Source: Euglena gracilis (Eukaryota; Euglenida; Euglenophyceae; Euglenales). From it: a stretch of 64,000 nucleotides of DNA. A program made the position numbers and the translations under genes. Of this stretch, positions 31,060 through 41,068 are shown piece after piece. Location of the stretch: positions 39,579,816 to 39,643,815 of the forward strand of contig CP154954.1 in the NCBI GenBank assembly GCA_039621445.1. The letters are read 5' to 3'. The notes beneath the pieces are model-generated. The model was given only the letters and a program-made list of their open reading frames with translations. It did no database searches and was not told the origin of the DNA. Each line of letters starts with the position of its first letter. Positions within the stretch are counted from its first letter, which is position 1.

Positions 31060-31990
31060 CGGGCTCCGCACTTTGCCATTGTGAGGCCATGCCTTGCTCG
31101 CCGGCGGTGCTGTGCGATTGTTCGTTGTTCTGGGCTAGGAGGTCCCGCTTATTGCCTTTTTTCGCCGGAGTTGGCTGACTCTAAACTTGCCCTTCGACTC
31201 CAGGAAGACAGGGACAGAGGTCACGAACGAAGAACGACCGAAACAAGAAGTCAATATCAATTCAATATCCAGAAGAGCACGAACCAGGCGAATATCAATT
31301 GAGAATTTAATTATCAATTTCAATTTCGACTTCGATGAGCAATGCAGTGGAGAAGAAATTGGTATCATATCATCACGGACGTCCTGGAGCGGTGGCCGCA
31401 ACAGCTGGAGACCTTGGGGATGCAGTCATCACGTGGCAAACCGTGGCCGTTCTTCCCCCCCAGACTTCCACCCCAGAAATTTCCCAGCCCAAAACCCCCA
31501 CAGTGACGGCCACGGTCCTTGGACCACTACTACCAGAAGGCCCGGAAGGCAGAAGTCAGCCCCAGCCCTCGGTGGGCAAGGAATGGGCCATGGGGGCCAA
31601 AAATGCTTTAAAATTGGAAAATTAAAGCCCAAACATCAGGGGCATCTCCCTCAAAGGCGCCAAGTAGCCTGGGCACAAATCAACAAGAAGAGGGGGAGAT
31701 GGAATCCAGGCCAAGGAGGCCAACACCGAAAGGGCCATGGGGGCCAGTTTTTTCAAGCAAATCCCCTCGGGAAGGGGCATAAAAAGTCTGTACAACCCCG
31801 CAAATTCACCTTGCACAGCAGCCCCCCCAGAATTCCAATGGAGCTGGAGACCAAGGTCAAGAACAGCCCCATGGAGGGGAGACCAAGGTCTGGATCAGAA
31901 TTTCATTCAATGTCCTTTGCACGGCCATAGAGGCCAAAAAGTGCAGGGCCAGGGTGGCCAGTTTTTACAGGGCCATGGAGGCCAGAATTT
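31060..31990 (+). mobile_element. 5' fragment of a second, diverged DIRS element
   Basis: GGGCTCCGCACT, GTGAGG, GCCGG(C/T)G, CGCCGGAGTTGGCTGA and GCCCTTCGAC occur in the same order as in the left end of the 25802-30419 element, with many differences. A gag-like frame follows. The element stops near 31990, where it meets minus-strand GC-rich ORFs; no RT follows. Confidence 0.8.
31187..31930 (+). CDS. Gag-like ORF of the second DIRS fragment
   Basis: 247 codons, basic and Gly/Gln/Pro-rich, with DGHGPWTTTTRR and GRQKS aligned to the first element's GHGPWTT. Later repeats of GHGGQ-type motifs are seen. No enzymatic domain. The 3' part is cut by the junction near 31.99 kb. Confidence 0.6.
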   Translation: MPFDSRKTGTEVTNEERPKQEVNINSISRRARTRRISIENLIINFNFDFDEQCSGEEIGIISSRTSWSGGRNSWRPWGCSHHVANRGRSSPPDFHPRNFPAQNPHSDGHGPWTTTTRRPGRQKSAPALGGQGMGHGGQKCFKIGKLKPKHQGHLPQRRQVAWAQINKKRGRWNPGQGGQHRKGHGGQFFQANPLGKGHKKSVQPRKFTLHSSPPRIPMELETKVKNSPMEGRPRSGSEFHSMSFARP

Positions 31991-32703
31991 ATCAGGCCAG
32001 TGGTCTTCACCTTCTCCACCGTCGTGTGCATCAGCAGTACCTCCAGCACGAAGGACCGGTGGTCCACCCGCCTGTCCTCCTCCTGCGCCACCTTTCGGCG
32101 CCACGGGTGGACGGGCATGGCCTCCACGAGGAGCTTCCCCAACTCCTCCTCCTCCATCCTCACCTGCCTCGCCATGGCTGCCATCTGCGCATAGTACTCT
32201 CTCCAGGCCTTCTCGGTCAGCTTCCCGCTTGTCACCAGCTTCAGCTTCCTCATTCGCCGCCGCAGGACCACCGTGTCCTCTCCGCTGTTCGCCAGCTCCA
32301 CCTCCCCGATCAGCACGGCACACTCCACCTCCTTCTTGGTTTCGATCTCCTCGTCCAGCATCAGCACTGTGGCTACGTCCAGAGCCGCGCAGAACATGGC
32401 AAGGCGCTGGGCTGGCGTGATGGAGTGCCAGGCCTGCTCGAGTTCCCGAAGGAACAGGAGCCACCGCCTCGGCCACTGCGGCCAGTTCTGCGGATGCCCG
32501 GAGAACCGGCCAGGGTGGTGGCCGATGACGCAATCCAGCAGCGGCTCCTGGAGGAAGTGCAGGGCCGCTGGCTGGTCCTGCACCGGGGTGATACGGACCA
32601 CCGCGGACGCGCTGGCGACAGGGACGGCGGACGGGGTGGTCAGGCGCGCAATGGAGAGGGACGGGACACCGCCACAACCCGTCCCCTCCTGCCTCCGGAC
32701 CAT
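31903..32703 (-). CDS. Minus-strand gag-like ORF, C-terminal piece (unassigned)
   Basis: 266 codons of markedly GC-rich sequence with strong codon bias. Central text includes HFLQEPLLDCVIGHH, WPQWPRRWLLFLRELEQAW and QRLAMFCAALDVATV, giving a helical, Trp-containing fold reminiscent of retroelement capsid regions, but no diagnostic motif. The last 30 codons lie inside the DIRS fragment, so the C-terminus is chimeric. With the next two ORFs it probably forms one interrupted reading frame. Confidence 0.45.
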   Translation of the reverse strand: MVRRQEGTGCGGVPSLSIARLTTPSAVPVASASAVVRITPVQDQPAALHFLQEPLLDCVIGHHPGRFSGHPQNWPQWPRRWLLFLRELEQAWHSITPAQRLAMFCAALDVATVLMLDEEIETKKEVECAVLIGEVELANSGEDTVVLRRRMRKLKLVTSGKLTEKAWREYYAQMAAMARQVRMEEEELGKLLVEAMPVHPWRRKVAQEEDRRVDHRSFVLEVLLMHTTVEKVKTTGLINSGLHGPVKTGHPGPALFGLYGRAKDIE

Positions 32704-32736
32704 GCGGAGAGCTGGTCGGCGGGTGGATGACGGCTT

Positions 32737-33573
32737 CTACTGCACAGACTTCTCCTGAGTGGGCTTTTCCATCTGGACTGTACTCACCTCTGGCACTAGC
32801 CGCTGCCGGGCCACTGGCACAGGCTGCTGCTCAGCCGGGTGTGGCGGAGCCTTGGCGGGCATCGCCGGCACCCTCTTGGCCCGGGAGGATGCGATCACCT
32901 TCGAGATGATTTTGTCCAGCTGCTGCACGGCCATCACCGCGGCTTGAGTCTGGAAGTTCAACTTCTGCACTTCAGTTTCCACAACCCGAAGCTTGTCATC
33001 GGGGCTGTCAGCGGCGAGCTTTGCACGGCCACGGTCAGTCCCTGGGCTTGGGTTCATCTTTGGGCTCCTCCTTGGGCTTGGGCTCTCCGTCTCAACCTTC
33101 TGGATCCTCCCAATGATCAGTGGCGGCAGCTCGACGACCTTTGTCTCCTTGGCCGCAGCAGCCTCCACCTTGTTGGTGAGGGTGCACAACTGCGCCACCA
33201 GGACCTTGACCTGCTCCTTCAGCCAGACGTTCTCGGTGTGCTGGTGCTGCAGCTGCGCCGCGAGGTGCGGCGTCACCTCCACCGCCTTGCACTGGGCCAC
33301 CGGGGGCGCCTCCACCTTGGCGGTGATGGCGAACATCTGCCCTTCGGTGATGTTAATTTTCTCCTTCAGCCAGGCGTTTTCGGCACGCTGCCGGTCCTTC
33401 ACCTGTAGCAGCTCTTGTGCCGCGGCCTTGAAGTTCGCCACCTCCACCAGCTCGGTGAGCCCGCTCACAGGCACACCGCTCTTCACCACCATCACCGCGG
33501 CGGCGGCGTTGTCTTCCGCCTCCCTCACTTTCGGTCGGACCCTCCGGAGGTCCTCACCGAAGTCTCCGAGCAC
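32737..33573 (-). CDS. Coiled-coil protein ORF, minus strand (unassigned)
   Basis: 278 codons, GC-rich. Two leucine-zipper-like repeats are related to each other: LLQVKDRQRAENAWLKEKI near residues 55-75 and LQHQHTENVWLKEQVKVL near 105-125. A proline/lysine-rich linker (SPSPRRSPKMNPSPG) and a further helical segment follow. No known domain. It lies between 33589-34089 and 31903-32703 on the same strand with short gaps, consistent with a gag-type polyprotein. Confidence 0.5.
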   Translation of the reverse strand: MLGDFGEDLRRVRPKVREAEDNAAAAVMVVKSGVPVSGLTELVEVANFKAAAQELLQVKDRQRAENAWLKEKINITEGQMFAITAKVEAPPVAQCKAVEVTPHLAAQLQHQHTENVWLKEQVKVLVAQLCTLTNKVEAAAAKETKVVELPPLIIGRIQKVETESPSPRRSPKMNPSPGTDRGRAKLAADSPDDKLRVVETEVQKLNFQTQAAVMAVQQLDKIISKVIASSRAKRVPAMPAKAPPHPAEQQPVPVARQRLVPEVSTVQMEKPTQEKSVQ

Positions 33574-33588
33574 GTCGTGGGTGTAAAT

Positions 33589-34089
33589 TCACACTCTTGT
33601 CATGCACTCCTCCGCCGTGGCCATCGTTGGCATGAGGTTGTAGAGTTGTGGTATTCCTTGACGTAGTCTGACGATGTCGTCCTTCACCTTCACCACCTTC
33701 CCCATCAGGTCCACATGGGCCATTTCTTGGGCCGCCTTCCTTTGCTTCAGATCTTGCACCGCCACACCTTGCTCGTCCACCTTGTACATCTCGGCAGCAG
33801 CCATTTGCACGGCCGCCCAGCTGTCCCACATCTCGTTCGCTTTGGAGCCGATGAAGTCGACGCTGTTTGCGGAGGCGGTCCATCCGCGTCTGCAATGCAG
33901 CCCGTTCAGGCTCCCACTCGGGGGGGGGGGGGGGTTGCCATGCATGACCTCGTCCGGCATCTCCTTGACGTCGTAAATCTCGCTCTGGTCTCCGACCGCC
34001 AGCCACACCTCGTCGTCATCAACGACCTTCTCCCTGGCGTTGTTGATAATTTTCACCTTGTCCATCAACATCGTTGTCTCATTTGTCAT
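33589..34089 (-). CDS. N-terminal ORF of the minus-strand unassigned group
   Basis: 166 codons beginning MTNETTMLMDKVK, with helical heptads. A G run on the plus strand (33919-33934) encodes a poly-Pro stretch; the alternative frame just after it (RAALQTRMDRLRKQ) looks more protein-like than the current one, so the homopolymer may have shifted the frame. Function unknown. Confidence 0.45.
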   Translation of the reverse strand: MTNETTMLMDKVKIINNAREKVVDDDEVWLAVGDQSEIYDVKEMPDEVMHGNPPPPPSGSLNGLHCRRGWTASANSVDFIGSKANEMWDSWAAVQMAAAEMYKVDEQGVAVQDLKQRKAAQEMAHVDLMGKVVKVKDDIVRLRQGIPQLYNLMPTMATAEECMTRV

Positions 34090-35500
34090 CAGAGAGTCCT
34101 AGCCGCGGCACCTTGTACGGCCGGACGGACGATAGTGGGGTGCGGAGGTGCGCGTGCACGGCGGCGGTACTCGGGTGTTCGCTTGGGGACAGGTAGGGAG
34201 GCGGACCTCCCTCCGGTGCGGCGATGATTTGGCTTGACGGCGACGCTGTCTGAGACGGCGAGGGCCCTACCACTGGCACTGGCGGCAGGGCAGACTGCTT
34301 AGACAGATGCACGGATGGGATCAGGTCAGCAACGGGGTCGGGGATCCTGTCTCGGCCCTCGCACTCTGCTCGTCGGTGGGATGATAAGTAATGGCCCGCA
34401 TTCCCTAATCTGGGCTCCTCGGTGGCCCAGGGCTTTGCACAGGCACCGGTAGGACCGCGAAGGCCCGCTCACTCTGTAGCTCCGGGACGCCCCACAGGTG
34501 GGGCACCTCGGACAGGAATAGGCCTGGGAAAGGCAGGGAAGGGATCATCTGGGGGAAGGGTGGGGTCACGGGGAAAAGCTGAGTGGTGGGGCCCCAGGTG
34601 GATTCCAGGGGGTCGGGTATCAGCTCTGGGGCTGGACTGATTTCGGTTACAGGAGGGAGACTTGGGACGAGTCTCGAGGGATATCGACTAGGGACTCGGA
34701 TTGGAGGGGGATGAGTGGGAGTTGGGGAAGGGCTGGGAAGGTGGGAAAAGAGGATTGTGGGGATGGGAGGAGGGATGGGGCAAGGGATCGGGGGTCCCTA
34801 TTCGGGGCGTTTGCTTGCGCTCCGCGAGGGCTATCGGGAAGGCTTGCAGTGGGGGCTGCCACTTCAGAGTCCGCCGGAAGGGTTGGCATCTTGTCTGTGT
34901 GCCGGTGGGCTGTAGCCTCTTCGTGTGTAGAAAATTCTGGGGAGGTGTTCACGTTTTGCCTTTCAGAAAGAGGACACTGAAGAAAATGCCCTTCAATGGA
35001 AAACGTAGAAAGAAGAAGCCTGTGCTACATGGTTTTCTCCTCTCGCCGGTTCAGTGACCTTGCGCGGAAGGGGCTCTTCGGCCGGCCGATCACCCGCCGC
35101 TCCAGTAAATATAGGAAAACGTGCCCAAAAAACTCCTTTTTTTGCGGCCTTCGGTCCCTGATTTCAGCCAGAGCCTTGGTTCCGGCAGAGAAATATTTAA
35201 AAAAAATGTTGGGGGTGAAGGTGCTTTTGTCCAAATCCTTGGAGGGTGCCTCTGAAGCAGTAGGGTGGGGGAGGAAAAGCCTGGTTTAAAGCTAAAAAAG
35301 TGTAGCAGGGGGGGGGGTAGCGGAAGAACGCCTTCACCTTGCATCCCAGCGCCGCTTGCTCTTCTTCTGTCGAAATTGATTTGCTGCTTTTGGTTGGCCT
35401 TCCAGTTTGACTTTTTGAATTTGTTGGACAATTGTTCTCTTGAACTCAGATTGAAATTTAGCATTCCTTCCTTCAACAGGCACAATCCTCTGAAGGAACC
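34090..35500. other. Non-coding flank of the GC-rich ORF group
   Basis: Purine-rich GGGA repeats at 34500-34800 and mixed sequence beyond. Could include the 5' untranslated region or LTR of the minus-strand group, but I found no repeated partner. No motif-bearing ORF. Confidence 0.35.
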
Positions 35501-35970
35501 ACCAGGAAAAGAGAACCTGGGACGTGTACCATGCACGTGCCAGCTCTGTAGGATACCTGCAGAGTAGGTTCAGTGACGATTGCACCACTGTGGAAACCAG
35601 AGCTGGCACGATCGTGACAGATCCTACCGGGATCTGCCCCTGGACACGTCTGCACTTTTCTCTCCTTCCTCCACAGTGGTATTCCTTTGTTTCACTGTCT
35701 ATAAATTTCGTGGTTTGATTCGCCGGAAGGAAAAAATTCAGAACAGTCGAACTTAGTTTCAGAGGAAACATCTAAAGCCTTTGAATTGTGCTTTGCCTCT
35801 TGGGGAATTAGGAACAGAAAGGGAAAATCTACTTTTTTACTCCAAAGACTTTTCCCATTCATAAGTAGGTTGCGCACCAAGGAGAAAGCAAAAGGCCTTT
35901 TCGAAAGGCTCCAAAAAAAGAGGAAAAGGAAAAGCTTTGGACGTACACTTGGTAGCAGAGTTAGGTTACG
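35500..35970 (+). promoter_or_regulatory. LTR-like end with TATA box and tRNA-primer-like site
   Basis: CTATAAATTTC near 35699 resembles a TATA box. Near 35946 the sequence reads ACACTTGGTAGCAGAG, similar to the plant initiator-tRNA primer-binding site TGGTATCAGAGC just after a CA end. This suggests the 3' edge of a left LTR, but no second LTR copy or downstream gag was found. Speculative. Confidence 0.2.
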
Positions 35971-37490
35971 AGCCTACTCACATATCACAAACAGAATTAA
36001 AGACTACCAAGTATTACACTTGGTAGCACATTTAGACAACGATCCCACACAGCCGTACCACACAGAAATTCTCTGAGGTTGACTGGTGGTGAGGATCGTA
36101 CTGGGCCGTGAAAAACGGTGAAAGTACAGTTCCTGGCCTCTAGACAACCTTCAAGCACTGACTCCGAGTAACCGAATGGGTGTTCCAGGAGGCCTCCAAA
36201 GCCAGGGCACCCGTGGGTTTCATGATGATCGTGGTGTAATGGTAAGAAAAACATTCAGCGGGATTGTTGGTTGCAAGAAATGAGCACATCCAGACGGGTG
36301 CATTCGACCATTTCGGTGGAAATTAGCCTGGTCCGCCCGGGTTACTATGTAAAATATTGTCCAAAATGGACCTTACTCTGAGTGACCGAAAGGGTGATAC
36401 AGGTCTCTGGGGGCTCCGTCGGTAAACGCCGATAAAACCTTCCTGGTACGTGTTTCACTGCTTACTATTGTGAGCTTTTGGATTTTTGCCTTTATAGCCA
36501 TCTCAAAAGGTGCGGGGCTCAATCTCCAACCATCAATTTGATTATGACTTGTTGATGAGTTCATAGGCCCGCCTTGAAGAAGATGACGGAGATTGGAATG
36601 GTTCGATGGAAACAAATTCCACCTCCCGACCCGCCAAACAACAACCACACCAAGACATATTGATCCATTTGTCATTATCACAGGGCAAACGCCTTTGTTG
36701 CAAGGGGGCGACGAGCCTTCTTCGTCATCATTGTCATTGATTGTGTAGGATGTAGGTGGCAAATGGCCTTCCTCCATCCCGGTTCAACCATCTTTGATGC
36801 AGCGAGGGGATGAGCCCGTTGCCCAAGTACACTTGGTCACCGGTGTTACCCATGAACAAAGTGAGGGGTATGTGCCCTTTGCTCTGTTCACACCAAAACG
36901 ATTCCTGGTGGAAGCACCCGTGGGCCTTTTGGAGTATACCTCGGTGGAAACGCCGTGATTTTTCAAACCCCCCCTCAATTACCATCCCCCCACACAGCCT
37001 ATCGCGCATTGCGGCGATTACCCGCGGAAACAATTTTTTTCCCTTCATTGCCATGGAAACGAGATATGCGTCTGGTGGTTCCGGAAATCTCTGGTGCCTT
37101 TTCCGTTGTGGATTAATATGATGATTATTTGAGGGACAACGTCCAAGGTTGGGTTTTGTTTTTGTATTTTTGGGGGGGTCCTAAAACCAGCCCAACAACT
37201 TTTGGGGGGTACCCAAAAATCAACTTTTTGGGTCTCCATTGACGATGAGAGCAAACCATGGGAAACAATGGTCGACATCCGCAAAGTCACGAAGGGGCTG
37301 TCGCTCAGAGTTGTCCTGAACACTCCCCGCCTGCTTGAAACACTTTCTGGCGGTGTACTTTTCAGTAGTCAGACCATCCCCCACCCAGTTAGTCCAGTTA
37401 GTTTAGTTAGCACAATTTTGGATCCTGAAATTTTTTGGGGCCACAAGGCCTTTTCAAAATGCCCCAAAATGCAATTTTCTGTTCGAGACA
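35971..37490. other. Non-coding stretch with diverged internal repeats
   Basis: CTGACTCCGAGTAACCGAA.GGGTG near 36156 and CTCTGAGTGACCGAAAGGGTG near 36377 are diverged copies of one block. CTTGGTAGCA occurs at about 35948 and 36018. Short minus-strand ORFs (36373-36777, 36734-37054) lack recognisable domains. GGTCC..AAAACC.GCCC and GGGGGGTACCCAAAA motifs near 37170-37230 reappear near 38365-38410. Confidence 0.4.
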
Positions 37491-37491
37491 T

Positions 37492-37860
37492 GTAAAACCC
37501 CCCAAATAATACCCCCCGCGGTAATATTTTTTCGCCCGAAGTCCCGGCCCAAGGGGGGGTGTTAATTCCCAAAATTTTTCGAAGTTCCATAGGAGCAAAA
37601 ATAGTGCCAAAACCACCTTTGGGATAATTTTTTGTACGTTCTCATGAAATTTAGCATTCCTTGGAGGCCAGATAATCCAGAAAAATAGATTTTTTTTCGT
37701 AATTTATTGTCAGAGATTGTGTTTTTTACCTACATTTTCAGGTCAAAAATCCGGGCTGTCGGCCTGAAACTGGGGGAGGGGGGTAATATTTTGGTGGCCG
37801 AAGTCGTACCCCGAGGGGGGGGGTATTATTTGGGGGGGATTATTTCGGGGGAGGGTTTAC
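37492..37860. mobile_element. MITE, GTAAAAC...GTTTAC family 2
   Basis: Starts GTAAAACCCCCCAAATAATA followed by CCCCCC; ends with GGGGTATTATTTGGGGGG, further G runs and GGTTTAC. The same end pattern as 2077-2291 and a similar GCCCGAAGTC interior hairpin. Non-coding. Confidence 0.6.
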
Positions 37861-38002
37861 TATGATCACACCCCTGCCACCCCCCCAATCAAAGGCCACA
37901 ATTCTGGAGGGCATGATTTTCCCTCCGAAAATAACAATCTGGATTCCAACGGTCACCCCTTATCAGAATCCACAATTTTGTTGTACCATTCCCGCCCCCG
38001 GT

Positions 38003-38079
38003 AAATAAACACTTGCCTTGTATAAGCACTCCCCCCCGGTGTATAAACACTTGCCTTGTATAAGCACTGCCCCCCCGGT
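38003..38079. repeat. Two-copy tandem repeat, about 38 bp
   Basis: TAAACACTTGCCTTGTATAA, GCACT, a C run and GGTGTA occur twice in succession with one-base differences next to the C run. Confidence 0.85.
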
Positions 38080-38114
38080 GCACTTCCATCCTTTTGGACG
38101 TGTTGGACAGGAAT

Positions 38115-38157
38115 CCTGCTTTGCACGCGAGGTCCGTGGTTCGATCCCGGCTGCAGC
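38115..38157 (+). pseudogene. tRNA-Ala(TGC)-like 3' half
   Basis: CCTGCTTTGCACGCGAGGTC followed by CGTGGTTCGATCCCGG resembles the anticodon arm (anticodon TGC) and T arm of bacterial- or organelle-type alanine tRNA, with a canonical GGTTCGATCC box. The D arm is missing, the anticodon stem lacks bases and the T stem does not pair fully. A degenerate organelle-derived or SINE-like fragment is more likely than a working gene. Confidence 0.3.
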
Positions 38158-38498
38158 CCCAGGGATTACCCAGGGTGGGTCCAGCCGGACTCCCCCGGAG
38201 GGCCCAGGGAGGGGTGGGATATTCTTTTTGGCTCCGCAGGCGCAGAAAATTTTGAAAAAAATGGCTTTTCTTGGCCAAAATCAGCCTTTTTTAGGTAGTT
38301 AGGGGTTAGGGGTGAATTTTTTCAAAGAGGTGGTCACAAAAATACAAATTTTTGGTGTTTTTTTAGGGGGGGTACACAAAAAAACAAAATTTTGGGGGGG
38401 GACCCAAAACCCAAAACCCAACCTTGCAACGTCACCGCCGGTGATGTTTACCGAATTTTCGGCAACTTCCAGCGGATCATCCGCTGAGCAAGCAAATT

Positions 38499-39026
38499 TT
38501 GCATGTCCACCACTGCGTTGCGGAACGGACAACCATTCTCAACAAGGTTTTTCAGATCGATGTGGACAATCAAAGGGTTTCCAACACGGAACTGGAATAT
38601 TTCTGGAAATATTTGCAGGAAATCAGCAATTATTGCCAACCTAATTTTGAAAGCGCGGGGAAAGACCTTCAGCATTTTAGAGAAATTGTTGACAGTACTT
38701 TGCGCATCCAACTCCCACAAAAATTCCAACAAATCAGTGAAACACTGCATGAAGCGGGAACGCGGAATGATTCTAAGTTTCTGCACGTGCAAGATGGTAT
38801 GCACCATCTTTTTACCGACGTTGAACCATTTTCAACAATGCTACTGCAATGGCAGCAACAGTTACACGCGCAAAATGCCACCCCAAAAATGCCGCAATCG
38901 GTAACTTTGTCGCGGTTGAGCATTTTGCCACACTCTCAGCTTATTTGGAAGACGGCCAACAAAGGATTTTGCTCTGTGCTCGCAAATCGAGCATTTGGAG
39001 CAATTTCAGGCGAAAGTGCAAGATAA
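38499..39026 (+). CDS. Element A gag-like coiled-coil ORF (part 1)
   Basis: 175 codons. Helical, Gln/Glu/Leu-rich segments such as FWKYLQEISNYCQ, LPQKFQQISETLHEAG and FSTMLLQWQQQL support a coiled coil. No catalytic motif. Meaningful to about residue 135, after which the frame is lost. It precedes a second coiled-coil ORF in another frame. Confidence 0.5.
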   Translation: MHVHHCVAERTTILNKVFQIDVDNQRVSNTELEYFWKYLQEISNYCQPNFESAGKDLQHFREIVDSTLRIQLPQKFQQISETLHEAGTRNDSKFLHVQDGMHHLFTDVEPFSTMLLQWQQQLHAQNATPKMPQSVTLSRLSILPHSQLIWKTANKGFCSVLANRAFGAISGESAR

Positions 39027-39246
39027 TTTTGTTCCCTGTATGCAAAGTCAGATTTTGGAGGGATGAATCATACAAATGGAGCAAAAATCCTGCCATTGTT
39101 CCGCCAATCAGGATGGATAAACCTTCTTGGACGCGAAAAACGCGGCTTGCGCATAATGGTTGGATTTCACGCAACGAAAATTGCAAACGGACATTGGCGG
39201 TATTAATGAAACCCATTGTACCTTGTCGTCCTGCACATTAGCGTAA

Positions 39247-40107
39247 ATGTGCTCACTACCCAATATTTCGCGCGTTCGGATATCCGAGTCACCAGAAATT
39301 CGCACTTTTTACAGCAAAATGGTTGTTGACAACAAGGAAACCTTGCAAACATTTTGCCCGAGTTTGGTTCAACTTGAGGAATCTGTGAATCGGAATGCCA
39401 GATCCATGCAAGATGAGGTTTCACGGTTGGATGGCCTAATTTGTGCTTCGTTGGAAATGTCAACCGCGGAAAATTCGCGAACCACTGCAGAAACCCACAC
39501 CAAGACACCCCGCCAACTGCAAAGTTTTTCAAATGCCATAAGAGTGCTTTCGGGACAACTCCGGAATGTGCAGGAGTGCCAAAGAAATCTTGTCCAAAAC
39601 CTACACGCGGTTTTTGAAAAGCTGCCTGACCTGGAAGGTTTTTCCCATTACCACAAACGCATTAGGCATTTGGACACTGAGGTTGACCGTATTTGCGGCC
39701 AACTCCAGTTGGTGGAACATTTGGAAGAAACCGTACATGACTTGTCCGCGAGTTTGGATAAAGTGTCCACTGTGTTACCGGTTGTGCCACCACCTACCGC
39801 GGTAAGCGCTGCGTTTGTTATTCCAAATGTCCCGGAATTGCGTTCTCAGAATTCCGTTTCTGGAATAGGAGTCCCTACTTCTACCGCGAACACGGTACAA
39901 CCATCCGCGAAAACGCGTAATGTACCACCTTTGCCTTTGTCCACACCTCAAAACCACTTTTCAGATGATGTTTCCGATGAGGAAATTGATTCACTGCTCG
40001 AAAATTCGAGTCTCCACCAAGAAATTCATCATTCCACCCTTGTGCAAGGAATGTGCCAACACCCCACACCTGGTATTGGTTATGTGTCGCATTCGCAATT
40101 GGAATAA
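39247..40107 (+). CDS. Element A gag-like coiled-coil ORF (part 2)
   Basis: 286 codons, the longest intact frame of element A. Residues 30-180 are helical with regular Leu/Ile spacing (LVQLEESVNRNARSMQDEV, ICGQLQLVEHLEETVHDL). Residues 180-240 are Pro/Ser/Thr-rich, and an acidic cluster DDVSDEEIDSLLE lies near 240-255. This looks like the N-terminal part of a gag polyprotein upstream of the capsid segment at 40.3 kb. No database family recognised by eye. Confidence 0.6.
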   Translation: MCSLPNISRVRISESPEIRTFYSKMVVDNKETLQTFCPSLVQLEESVNRNARSMQDEVSRLDGLICASLEMSTAENSRTTAETHTKTPRQLQSFSNAIRVLSGQLRNVQECQRNLVQNLHAVFEKLPDLEGFSHYHKRIRHLDTEVDRICGQLQLVEHLEETVHDLSASLDKVSTVLPVVPPPTAVSAAFVIPNVPELRSQNSVSGIGVPTSTANTVQPSAKTRNVPPLPLSTPQNHFSDDVSDEEIDSLLENSSLHQEIHHSTLVQGMCQHPTPGIGYVSHSQLE

Positions 40108-40362
40108 CAGATCATCCTTCGGGTTTTCCGCGGGAAACTGCCACACCGGGAGAAGTTCACCACGTTTCTCGCGTTTACCGCAGGTAAATCCTGCCAGCCT
40201 TACACTTGGTGCGGCAAATACTGCACAGATCACATTGGAAACGGAAAATACGCCAAATGTGTTTGGTGTTAAGAATTACCCGGACCCAAACCGCTAGTAT
40301 ACAACAGAGGGTCAGCGGGTTACCAGAGAAACTTCAAGGGCACCGACGCAAACGCGAACAAG

Positions 40363-40626
40363 GTGAAACCTCAGTGGGACGGTGATCCAACCACACGGAG
40401 ACAATTTCTTCGGGACTTGGAGTACTACTGGGCACTAAAGGGACACACCCAAGTTCAGAATCCCGAGGTAGCCAAGATGAAATTAATTGATTGCCTACCG
40501 GGGAAGGAGCGAGAACGCGCACGTAAGTTGGTGATACGTAATGGCGTACCCTTTGATGAACTGGTTGAGCAATACGCTTCAATAAACTCAAGCTTGGTCA
40601 CCAGGATTACCCCGGAAAACAAATGA
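40363..40626 (+). CDS. Element A gag capsid (retrotransposon gag) segment
   Basis: 87 codons: KPQWDGDPTTRRQFLRDLEY opens a Ty3-type gag capsid (the usual F-x-G-x-P...F..DLE pattern), followed by MKLIDCLPGKERERARKL. After the stop at 40626 the homologous-looking sequence continues in another frame to about 40850. Confidence 0.7.
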   Translation: MKPQWDGDPTTRRQFLRDLEYYWALKGHTQVQNPEVAKMKLIDCLPGKERERARKLVIRNGVPFDELVEQYASINSSLVTRITPENK

Positions 40627-40822
40627 CGACAAAGTGCGCCACCGGATTGTAAATGGAAATCCTTTGACCTTTGGTATGCCAAATGGTTAGCACCTTAGCG
40701 AGAAGCAAATGCGCGAACAATTCGATGCGGTTTTGTTGCATTTCACACCATCCCTCGTGAAGGATATCCATCGCAAGGAGTTGGCGTGGCACGTAATGAC
40801 TCTTTCACAACGTTAGAATTAT

Positions 40823-41068
40823 GTGTCAAAGCAACTCAAGCTCACACAAGTTTTGGGACAAACACAGTCCGCTTTCCGAACGCATCTGAACACGGGAATC
40901 CCTGCGGGCGCGGGTAATGCGTTACAAAAATCACCCACGTCACCACGACAACCCACCATGGGTGCAAAAAAGCGGACTCAGCGTTCTTCACACCAATGCA
41001 CGGATAAGCTGTGCTTTTTGTGCAGAGCTAGTCACATGTCTCGGGAATGCCGGAACCCCGATGCCTGA
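40823..41068 (+). CDS. Element A gag C-terminus with zinc knuckle
   Basis: 81 codons, basic and Gln/Thr-rich, ending in CFLCRASHMSREC, a CCHC knuckle with C-x2-C-x3-H-x4-C spacing, one residue short of the standard x4. A second, degraded knuckle (FCGSKEHHSSKC, lacking its first Cys) is encoded around 41450-41490 in another frame. Confidence 0.7.
   Translation: MSKQLKLTQVLGQTQSAFRTHLNTGIPAGAGNALQKSPTSPRQPTMGAKKRTQRSSHQCTDKLCFLCRASHMSRECRNPDA

Noticed and set aside
36225-36340. Possible tRNA gene (TGGTGTAATGG resembles an A box)
   Set aside because: No convincing B box or cloverleaf downstream; chance match likely.
38003-38079. CRISPR-like repeat
   Set aside because: Two adjacent units without spacers in a eukaryotic context; an ordinary tandem repeat.
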